DNA from: Chrysomallon squamiferum
Taxonomy: Eukaryota; Mollusca; Gastropoda; Neomphalida; Peltospiridae
Reading direction: 5' to 3'
Length of the DNA: 64,000 bases
NCBI GenBank assembly: GCA_012295275.1
Contig: CM022666.1
Span: 14,011,606-14,075,605 of the forward strand
In this document: positions 50,481 through 64,000 of the stretch, one piece after another
Position numbering within the stretch: the stretch's first letter is position 1
How the letters are laid out: the number at the start of each line of letters is the position of its first letter
Made by a program: the position numbers and the translations under genes
Notes under the pieces: generated by a model
The model's database searches: none
The model's input: only the letters and a program-made list of their open reading frames with translations
Told to the model about the DNA's origin: nothing

Positions 50481-52113
50481 CACGTACAGAGTTTATCCTT
50501 TCGTTTTATTTATCTGGTTTCAAAAACGACTTGTTTTCATCGCAGTGCATCCATCAGGCTAACACTCGACGTGATTCGCGGGGTTTCAGCCTTGCCTAGG
50601 GTAAGCGATATCAGGGATCGTTAAGTTAACTGAAATATCAGAGGTCTGAGAGGTGCTTTGTAAGTGGATAGATTCAGTGAAGATTCAGGATCGTTGAGTC
50701 GGGGAGGCGTCAACAGTATCTGGAGTCGACAACTCAATACAAAAAAGTGAGCGTTAAATCAAAGCAACTGTCTCCGCTTTAAAGTGTTGTCTCGTTAAAC
50801 CAGCTTCGCTTCTTCTTTGCTGCTGTTGTTGTTGTTACGATGAACGTATTTTATTTAATGTAATAGTTCTGTGATGATGATAATGATGATGATAATGATG
50901 ATGGTGATGATGATGAAGGAAGTGATGATGATGGTGATGATGAAGAAGGAAAGAAATAAAGCGGAGAATAGGAAGAAGAAGCGAAACAAGCAGAAGATGA
51001 AAATTAACAAGAATATACCGTTGGGAGAAGAAAATAAAATGAAGAAGAAGAAGAAGAAGAAGAAGAAGGATAAGAAGATGAAAAAAGAAGAAAGAAGAGG
51101 AAGAAGAAGGAGGGTGAAAATAGAAAGAACGAAGAGAGAAAGGTGAAAGGACAAATGAATAAGAGAAAGACGTATTTAAAAAAAAATAAGAAAACAAAAT
51201 ATGAACGATTATAAGAACTGAAAGAAACACAAAATACAGAACAGAGAAAGATAAAAATCATGAAATGAATGAATAAGTGATGAATTACAATGAATGAAAG
51301 AATGAATGAATAAATGAATGAAAGAATGAAGAAATGAATGAGTGAATGACGAAATAAATGACATAAAAATGAATGAATGAATGGAGAAATGAATGACTGA
51401 ATAAAAAAATGAATGAGTTAATGAAGAAATGAACGACTGAATGAAGAAATGAATGACTGAATAAAGAAATGAATGACTGAATGAATTATATGTATCTATC
51501 TATAAGTTGTTTTGTTCTTTTTGTTTTGTTTTCTTATCTAATTTAAAAAGTTAGTCAAATGTTTGAAATTCCATTACCAACAAACCATATCGAGCCCCAC
51601 CCATTTAATCTGTAACCAGATTGTTCTGTCTGTTTGTTTCTTTGATGTCATAATTATCTCAGAACACAATACCAGTTTGACCAAATTTATCTCAACACCG
51701 CCGGTGTCGCTTACATTTGGTTTGCATAAAAAAATATCTGCTGTGTCATATTGGAACAACAATACAGGTTAATTGTAGATTTTTTTTTTTTTTTTTTTTT
51801 TTTGTGCGGTAAAAAAAAAAAAAAAAAAAAAAAAAAGGTTTTATTAGATAGATACTGGAATAGATAGAAAAATAATAGTAATAATTTTTTTTTTTTTTTT
51901 TTAAATTATAAAAATATACAAAGATCTTAGAAATGAGATATCGAAACATGGAGACAGTAAGGACGAAAGGAAGAACGAAAGAAAATGGTTGAATGAATGA
52001 TTATGTATAAAACAATATAATAAAGAAAGAAGATATATATATAAAAATGTAAAAGATAGACATTGATGCGCGCGTGCAAGAACGCATGCACGTACATACA
52101 TACATGCGTAAAT

Positions 52114-52153
<40 letters not shown>

Positions 52154-52362
52154 TCACATGGATATACAAAACACACATACACCAACATATACACAACCAC
52201 TTATATACACATATGAACTATATTTTATCATAATAACTTAATATGATCCTAACTACATATTTGCAGATACAAATGTACTTACAGACAAACTGATACCACA
52301 GACACACGGACAGATAAACAGAAAACTGAAAACTCAGACAAAAATAAGAAAGATGAAAAAAA

Positions 52363-52407
<45 letters not shown>

Positions 52408-52440
52408 GAGAGAAAATATTTTCAACCTTGGAGTCGTGTT
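50481..52440. repeat. Low-complexity flank
   Basis: Contents are (GAT)n and (GAA)n tracts at 50873-51165, a GAATGAAT-type minisatellite at 51263-51486, a poly-T/poly-A pair at 51780-51838, poly-T at 51886-51902, (CA)n then (TA)n at 52112-52154 and poly-A at 52370-52403. 50490-50820 and 51500-51770 are unique-looking. No exon is supported. Confidence 0.6.
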
Positions 52441-53489
<1,049 letters not shown>

Positions 53490-53900
53490 CACAGCCACTC
53501 TTTCGTATTAACAGCCGCACACACCGCACCCTCAGCAGACGTACGACAGCGCCGACGTTGGCGACCACTTGTCTACGACTGGGCTATCGCGAGGCAAACA
53601 ACACAACGAATGTAAATGTTCGCTTCATGACATCTTGGCGGACTCTTCGCCGCAAATCGGTCGATTGTCGTAAACTCCGGCGTTCTGCGGTACCCAGCGC
53701 TCTCGTGCTGCATACCTCGCGACCGCACAGACCCACGGGGGGTCCGCGCTAGACGATAATCCGGGTGCTTGTCTATGGAAAGCTCGCGATGACTGCCGCG
53801 GTTTATCAAACAAACCAATCAAGATCAGATATTGTGTACACAGCGCGCTCCGTCTTTGATTGACAGATACGAAACCTTACCGCTTTAAGAAGGACTACGC
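53490..53900. promoter_or_regulatory. GC-balanced repeat-free island with a PBX/MEIS-type site
   Basis: About 410 bp without microsatellites lies between two long CT arrays. TGATTGACAG at 53857-53866 equals the composite PBX/MEIS binding consensus, and a CCAATCA box lies at 53814-53820. Open frames on both strands (53558-53752, 53573-53818) contradict each other and have no known motif. A regulatory role is inferred. Confidence 0.3.
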
Positions 53901-55780
<1,880 letters not shown>

Positions 55781-56340
55781 TAATCTCAAATCTAAGCGCA
55801 ACAATACATGGCGTCGGGTATTACAAGGGTGGATGCCAGTCGATCGAGGTGGAGTCGGCTGAAAACCGGGGCCCTTCATTAAAGCGGTCGTTAAAGTGAC
55901 TTTATCAGATCCGCGGCACACACAGACCGCAAGTTTGAGACTTGGGGAGCCAGCTTTCGCCATCCATTACTAAAACTGGCAAAAAGTGTCTGGCGTGTCA
56001 CACACCGGCCCTCTATTTCACAGCCGCTTTCAGGTCTTAAGATGACGTCAGAGGCAGACGACACGCGGAAGGAATCCGTCGTTAGACGGCGCTGAATGCT
56101 GATTTCAGTAATTCTGTCACCGCTGAACGTCACGGGTGTAATTGACAATGCTGCTTAAACAGGTGCTCTCGTTTCCATGGCGCCTGCTGCAAATCGTATC
56201 CCACTTTTGAAGAAAACAGAATTTGTATCTCGTTCCTGAGGGAAATTTATAACGTTATAATATACTGATCATAATACTGATTCCCGTTTAACTGACGTAC
56301 TAACTAACTTACTGTGTAAACGTTTGTTTCTAAATCCAAA
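55781..56340. other. GC-balanced repeat-free island
   Basis: About 420 bp (55781-56200) of balanced composition between repeats, then AT-rich DNA. Frames at 55757-55963 and 55891-56148 (minus) are unrecognised. This is possibly constrained non-coding DNA. Confidence 0.35.
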
Positions 56341-56371
56341 TAGTGTAATTTCAATATTTTGTATGAATTCA

Positions 56372-56373
<2 letters not shown>

Positions 56374-56446
<73 letters not shown>

Positions 56447-56515
56447 TCCCCCTCTCTCCCTCTCTCTCAGTGTCTCTCTCTTAATGAAAGTTTTGTTAGA
56501 TATCTATAGTAAGAA

Positions 56516-56603
<88 letters not shown>
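56374..56603. repeat. Two (CT)n arrays with a shared flank
   Basis: CT arrays lie at 56374-56444 and 56519-56603. The unique flank between them (AATGAAAGTTTTGTTAGATA at 56483) also precedes the CT array at 33425. Confidence 0.95.
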
Positions 56604-56607
<4 letters not shown>

Positions 56608-57372
56608 GCGTGCGTATATATATAGATATATAGATATAGATAGATAAATAGATAGAATATCTTTTTCTCTAGCTTTCTGTGTGTTTATGTCTTTATTTCG
56701 ATCTCCGATGCTTTCATTCTTATTGATCAATTTTATTCTTCGTTTCTTCTTCTTCTTTTATATGATTATTATTTATTTATTTATTTTATTTATTTTTATG
56801 TTGCTTTGTTTTGTCTCGTTATTTATTTTTGTTGTTGTTGTTGTTTTTTTCATTGACACATGAAATAAAGTTAGGAATCATTTAAAACAACAGCAACAAA
56901 ATGATGATAATAATAAAAACCTGAAGAAACAATGCCAAAAGTTAAAAGTAAAACTAAATGTAATTATATGCTAATGAAATGTATTAAATAAAACAGCAGA
57001 CGAAAAATTATCGCGTCACAGCAGAATAATAATCATAACCCCTAGCTCGAGACTGTCTCGTGCGCACGTGCTATGGCAGACGATATTGTGTGACGCCTTT
57101 CTTTTCGTGTTAGTTTTTAACTAATTGTTTTTATTATTATTATAATAATTGTTATAATTATTTATTTATTTATTTATTTATTTTTATTTTTATTTATTTA
57201 TATGTTAATTTATTTTTAACTTTTTGAATTTATTTTCTTTCTCATTTTCATTCATGACCCGTTTACGTTCTTTCTTTCTTTCCTTTCTCCATACTTTTCT
57301 TTTTACATGTTCTTTTTGTCTTTCTTTCTCTCTTTATAATTTCTTCTTTTATTCTTTCATTTGTTACTCTCT

Positions 57373-57431
<59 letters not shown>

Positions 57432-57440
57432 TCATTCAGT
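56604..57440. other. AT-rich low-complexity DNA
   Basis: GATA, TTTA and TTTC repeats surround a short balanced stretch at 57000-57110. (CT)n lies at 57376-57427. No exon. Confidence 0.6.
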
Positions 57441-57845
57441 CACAAGACTAACAACGTATTCAGCAGACTACAGTATATCGAAATTCACTCAAAATGTCAC
57501 AAATCGCTTAGAGACTCTTGAGCAATCCTTCACGATCTCTTTACGGCGATTGTCAATCTTCTTATATCTAGGAGCAAACACTCGAACCTCGTTGGCTTCT
57601 GTCAATCATTTTGCGTACGAGAAACGTCCGGATTTGAGTCAGAGAATACCTATTGCTCTCAGCGATATACAAACAATTACTACTGTCATGATGGCCGCGT
57701 GGTGCCGTCGTCCGGAATGTGGACGAATGGGTGCCATGCGATCGAGTCTCGTCTGTGGCATCTGATCTTTTTGTGACGTTGGGTTGGATATCGATTCCTT
57801 TGCCACTAATCCCGAATGTTTGTCTGTCTGCAAGTTTAATCAGAC
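57441..57845. other. GC-balanced repeat-free island
   Basis: About 400 bp without simple repeats. A plus-strand frame runs through part of it (within 57361-57765) but begins inside the CT array and shows no recognisable domain. A regulatory role is possible. Confidence 0.35.
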
Positions 57846-58787
57846 GTACTTAGACAATAGAATATTTATTTCTAAATACAAGCATTGCCCAGAACACAAA
57901 CATACACACATGTGGATACATTCAAACATATTAAGTCCGTTATAACTCAAATATCTGTCTGTCTGTCTGTCTCTTTGTATGTGTCTGTCTTTCTGCTTCC
58001 AGCTTTTTTATTCTTTTGATCAGTTCGCTTTATTATTGTTTTATTATCATTATCATTATTTATTTATTTCTTTATTAAAATTATTTCTTTATTAAAATTA
58101 TTTCTTTATTGAAATTTGTTCTTTATTAAGAATTTTCTAGTGACTATAAGTAAATTGTCGAAAATATTTTTATCTTGATCTAAGCGCATTATTTTAGTTT
58201 TTTCACCTGCTAAATAAATCTTGAATTTATCTTTGGTCTCACTCCAGATTTCTTTTTCCCCGAAACTTACTCGAATATCACTAGGAAAATAAATACATTT
58301 GATCAGTCAGCCACAGAGTGAATAGTGCAGCCTCGATCTTTCCACGCAATATAACACAAAGCACGCCATCACTGAGGGTATTTTCAACTGTTTCGTGAGA
58401 CAGAAGAAAATCACAAAAGGGAAAAAAAATAACGGAGAGAGATAAAACAAACAGAGTAAACCAATACACTTTAATAGCACGCATCTAGCAGAAGGAATAT
58501 TTATGATGTTTTAGTAATTTTATATCAGTTCGGTTTGGCTTCTTTTCTGTTTGGACACTTTATCCTCGACTTCGACTGAACCGTGCCATTTTTTCCCGAT
58601 AAAATAACAAAGAATAGACACAACTAGGAGTTTTATTAGCAGCTTAGCCGTAATAAAACATTATTTGATATGTGATTGTAACTTTAGCACGTCGCCAAAG
58701 ATCATAAAGGGTTCGTCCTGCTCAAATTAAAGCCTCAATAAGAGCTGGAAATTTATTTAAGATTATTGAGATGATTATTCGAGACGC

Positions 58788-58789
<2 letters not shown>
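57846..58789. other. Intergenic, mostly unique-looking
   Basis: (TCTG)n lies near 57954-57972 and a thrice-repeated TTTCTTTATTAAAATTA unit at 58065-58130. The remainder shows no supported exon. Confidence 0.5.
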
Positions 58790-60400
<1,611 letters not shown>

Positions 60401-60615
60401 TTGTCTTTTCTGTCTGTCTGTCTGTCTGTCTGTCTGTATGTCTCACTGTCTTTTTGTTATGTGTTTCTATTTTATTTTTCTAATTATACAAGATGAATGA
60501 ATGAATGAATAAAATATTTTTTTTTTTTTTACATTTATTATGAAAAGAATAATGCATTAAAAAATGAAAGAAACATACATAATATAAAATTATAAAATTT
60601 TATTTTCGGTAATTG

Positions 60616-60708
<93 letters not shown>

Positions 60709-60850
60709 AAAATACATACAATTACAGATATGCGTGTATGTTTATGGTAAGTATGTACTTAACGAAAAGCATATTTAAAAGAAGTAGTTATTCAAAACCT
60801 TTATTTTCTTATCTTTTTCTTCGATTTCTTTTTCGTTCTTGTTCCCTACG

Positions 60851-60884
<34 letters not shown>

Positions 60885-60960
60885 GAAGAAGAAGAAAGAA
60901 GAAGAAGAAGAAGAAAAAATTATAATAAATAAATAAATAAATTTATTTCAGGGGCTTAAC
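60401..60960. repeat. Low-complexity block
   Basis: (TCTG)n lies near 60412-60438, (GA)n at 60616-60706, (AAT)n at 60851-60883, then GAA and TAAA repeats to about 60942. Confidence 0.85.
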
Positions 60961-61740
60961 TAACTTCGTCCAGAAACGGAAAAAACAAAAAAAACTCAAA
61001 TAATTACGCGCGGATGAATTCTTCAAGGCAAAGGTCGCCATAACTGAATTTCAAAATGTCTTCTGAAAACGGGACCAGACGACCGACTGTGTGTCTGCGC
61101 GCGTCAGGCTGACAGCACTCGAAATACACATCACGTGTCCAGGTTGTGACAGCTGAAACGAGAAACCCTGCTCACAGACTTAGCCGCCATTGCGCGACCG
61201 GTGTCAGAGGTCAAGAGCATTGACAACATCGCTGATCTGTTTGTTTGTCCGTCTGTCATTCAGTAGCAGTAAAGAAGACTATTTTGGCAGTGCTCTGTTT
61301 GTATGAGATGTAATCGTAGGTCAATATGCACTTGACTTGGAGTATTTAGTTCTATAAGAGTTGCGGTCGTTTTGGAGTCGAAAACTCTTACTGTAAACGG
61401 TCTTTAATAGACCTCGAGAGAGTGGCGCTTGTAAAAACTAAAGAGATTTGTACTTTAGAGTGTGTATCACATAACATTATGTACTTCTTTTGTTACGGCT
61501 GCCTGGTTTTCTATGTCTGTGTGTCTGTCAGTCGGTTTGTGTGTCTCTGCGCGGAAGACAATTGTCTCTCTGTCAAATTTAAAAGTCAGGTAGATCATCT
61601 CTCATTTCTGCCATTTTGTTTTCGCTGTCTGACACACGTGCTTGTGTATACTTGTAACACGTATGTGTGTATGTGTGTATGTGTGTTTGTGTCTGGCTAT
61701 GTATGTGCTTGCGTATCCATATGTATATTGTAAAACTACC
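60961..61740. other. GC-balanced unique-looking DNA
   Basis: 60990-61440 is repeat-free. 61500-61740 is TG-rich. A 103-aa plus-strand frame at 61422-61733 is rich in Cys and Val because of TG repeats and is not called. Confidence 0.45.
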
Positions 61741-61751
61741 TTTGTCTCTGA

Positions 61752-61797
<46 letters not shown>

Positions 61798-62200
61798 CTA
61801 TTATGATATATATTTTTTTTTTTTCAACTGGCAATAGTTGTGCAATTTATTTTATCATGTGGCCGACCCTTTACATTTTTCTATTTGATTACCTTTTATC
61901 TAACCGTTTTATTTCAAATTCATTAGTTCGAATAAAACAAATTAATATTTACCCAAACGAGAAAAGTTACTTCTTCTGTAATTATCTTTTGAATATATAG
62001 AACTAACTGACCATTTAATTATTTAGTTAGTTAGTTAGTTAGTTAGTTATCTACACGAGAGAGAAAAAAAATCACAAAACTATAACAACAGTAATTACCA
62101 GCTACAATTAAAATCAGCTAACCTAATTAACAACGCAAAAAAAAAAAAACCCCCAAAAAAAAAAAAAAAAAAAAGAACACACAAAAACACGACACGTAGA
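61741..62200. repeat. (TG)n, TTAG repeat and poly-A
   Basis: (TG)n lies at 61755-61795, (TTAG)n near 62023-62048 and A-rich runs at 62138-62174. Confidence 0.85.
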
Positions 62201-62879
62201 AATTTCCAGAACTGGCTGACATTTCGACGTCACCGTTTGACCCCGCCCCTTACATCAAAGACAAATGACTAAATACGACGATAAGAAAGATGGCGTCAGA
62301 GACGAACCGTACCGGGTGCAGAACTGGACATAAACACTGCGTGTGCCTCGGAAAACCTTTACCTTCTCCGTATCTAACAGGCTGCTTGTCCAGAACAAAC
62401 ATAACTGGCCGTGGCGCGACGCTGAAGCAAGCTGGCGAGCCGGACAGGGCGCCGTACCGGCTGTGGCCCAAAAACACGGATCATAAATTAACATGAATTA
62501 GGGTTAATGAAAGGTAATTATTGTATATTGTATTACGAGGGACGTGTATCATCAAGCAAAAGAAAAAAAAAAAAAACGCTATCTCTTCCCCTCCCCCATC
62601 CCCGATACAGGCTAGTTTTCAGTTTCTTAACTCCGTTATGTTCTAAATTGCTCATTTAAATGAAACGAAGGACAACATTAAACGCAATATGCATTTATCG
62701 TGGGGCGAAACCTTTTTGTATAACAGCGTCGAGTTCGTGAACACAAAGATAGGACCGGAATCCCATATTCCGCAACGAGACAAATAAATCTTCACAGTCT
62801 GAGTCAGTGGATTAAAGACAATATCACTGTATAAATTATGCAGATACGTCTTAAAGGTGTTCAAATACAATAAAATACA
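62201..62879. other. GC-balanced island then AT-rich DNA
   Basis: 62215-62500 is repeat-free with higher GC. Frames on both strands (62250-62496) conflict and show no motif. 62580-62880 is AT-rich unique-looking DNA. Confidence 0.4.
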
Positions 62880-63490
62880 TAAAGTAATGTTCTGATAATG
62901 TGATGTCACGTGATGTTTATGATGTAATGTATAGCATGTAAAGTTATGTTCTGATGTTGAAAAGTTATAATTTGATATATCATCACGTAAAGTTATGGTT
63001 TGAGGTTATATCACGTAAAGTTATAATCTGATGTTAAATAACGTAAAATTATTTGATGTATCACGTAAAGTTATAATCTGATATTAAATAACGTAAAATT
63101 ATTTGATATATCACGTAAAGTTATAATCTGATGTTAAATAACGAAAAATTATTTGATATATCACGTAAAGTTATGGTTTGAGGTTATGTCACGTAAAGTT
63201 ATAATTTGATATTACATAACGTAAAATTATTTGATATATCACGTAAAGTTATGGTTTGAGCTTACATCACGTTAAATAAAAATTTATGTTATAGCACGTA
63301 TGGTTAAGATTTGAGTTTAATTACGTAAAGTTATGGTTTGATGTTATTTATTATCTGATGTTATATCGTAATATTATTATTTGAGGTTACATGCAGGTAG
63401 AATAAAGTAATGATTTGATCTTATATCACGTAACATTATGATGTCATATCACGTAGAGATGTGGTGTGTCGTTATGTCATGTGACTCATG
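62880..63490. repeat. Minisatellite built on CACGTAAAGTTAT
   Basis: Units of about 25-28 bp of the form ATATCACGTAAAGTTAT plus AATCTGATGTTA recur at least 15 times, with diverged ends. In the centre (about 63008-63250) they alternate with a second unit, AATAACGTAAAATTATTTGA, to give a higher-order repeat of about 51 bp. No open frame. Confidence 0.9.
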
Positions 63491-63768
63491 CACGTGCTGG
63501 AGATGTGCGCTAGGATAGGATAAAAACAAGTACTTTTTCTTCTTTTCTTTCTTTCTTCTTTTCTTTAATTATTTATTATTTTATTTGGTTTAGTTGAGTG
63601 AACTTATTCTTACACATATCTAATGAAGAAGTCTTGGAAATAGTACTTTATTTAACGATACCTTCAAGAATGTGTTAGGTTTACGATTTTAAGGCGCTTT
63701 ATATTATATATATATATATTTATGTATGTATATATGTATGTATATGTATATATACTGAAATTCAGAGA

Positions 63769-63816
<48 letters not shown>

Positions 63817-64000
63817 TTAAAAAAAATAAAATAAATATATTATTATTACTATTATTACTATATTTTCTTAAAACGAATTTACAGTTTAAAAGTTATATTT
63901 TCTTGATTTAATTTGAGAAAATGTGTTGATAATAGTTACAATGTCTGCTTCAGGCAGACCTTTCTATTCACTGTTCATTAAAATGCGATTGTTTCGACAT
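63491..64000. other. AT-rich right edge
   Basis: CTTT repeats lie near 63540-63565, (TA)n near 63703-63718 and (AAT)n at 63771-63813. No exon is seen before the window ends. Confidence 0.6.

Noticed and set aside
53558-53822. Overlapping frames on both strands with Arg-rich products
   Set aside because: They conflict with each other and reflect stop-poor GC-balanced sequence.

Overview
This window is nuclear DNA from an animal, most likely a lophotrochozoan and probably a mollusc. Three things point there: intron-containing genes with GT-AG junctions, an AT-rich background packed with (GA)n/(CT)n, (TAA)n/(TTA)n and GATA-type microsatellites, and gene content that includes intronless CYP2-clan P450s and a chordin-like BMP antagonist. 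The species cannot be named from the sequence alone. Most long open frames here are only translated microsatellites.

Layout. 1-2484: a degenerate telomere-like array and simple repeats. 2485-13248: a young cluster of three intact single-exon cytochrome P450 genes. Copies 1 and 2 are convergent and sit in the arms of a 2.07 kb inverted duplication; copy 3 lies further right on the minus strand. A duplicated 3' flank, a P450 relic at 5230-5455 and signs of gene conversion accompany them. 15933-20491: a seven-exon mitochondrial agmatinase-type ureohydrolase on the plus strand, complete at 354 aa with all six metal ligands. 21884-22280: a second P450 relic. 22976-24888: a four-exon gene on the minus strand for a 152-aa secreted protein, rebuilt from splice sites and compatible phases. 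24889-29606: intergenic repeats, including a fold-back element.

29607-44898: an eleven-exon chordin-like gene on the minus strand, complete at 446 aa. It has a signal peptide, three von Willebrand factor C (CR) domains each split by a phase-0 intron at the same place, and a basic C-terminal region. A possible 5' non-coding exon ends at 47616. From about 45 kb to the right edge there is no convincing coding gene. That stretch alternates long microsatellites with GC-balanced, repeat-free islands of 300-500 bp that may be regulatory sequence, and ends in a minisatellite built on CACGTAAAGTTAT at 62880-63490.

The genes do not form a pathway. The P450s fit local expansion of endoplasmic reticulum mono-oxygenases, the ureohydrolase is mitochondrial guanidine metabolism, and the two right-hand genes make secreted proteins, one of them a likely extracellular BMP regulator with large introns and a large gene-poor 5' flank.
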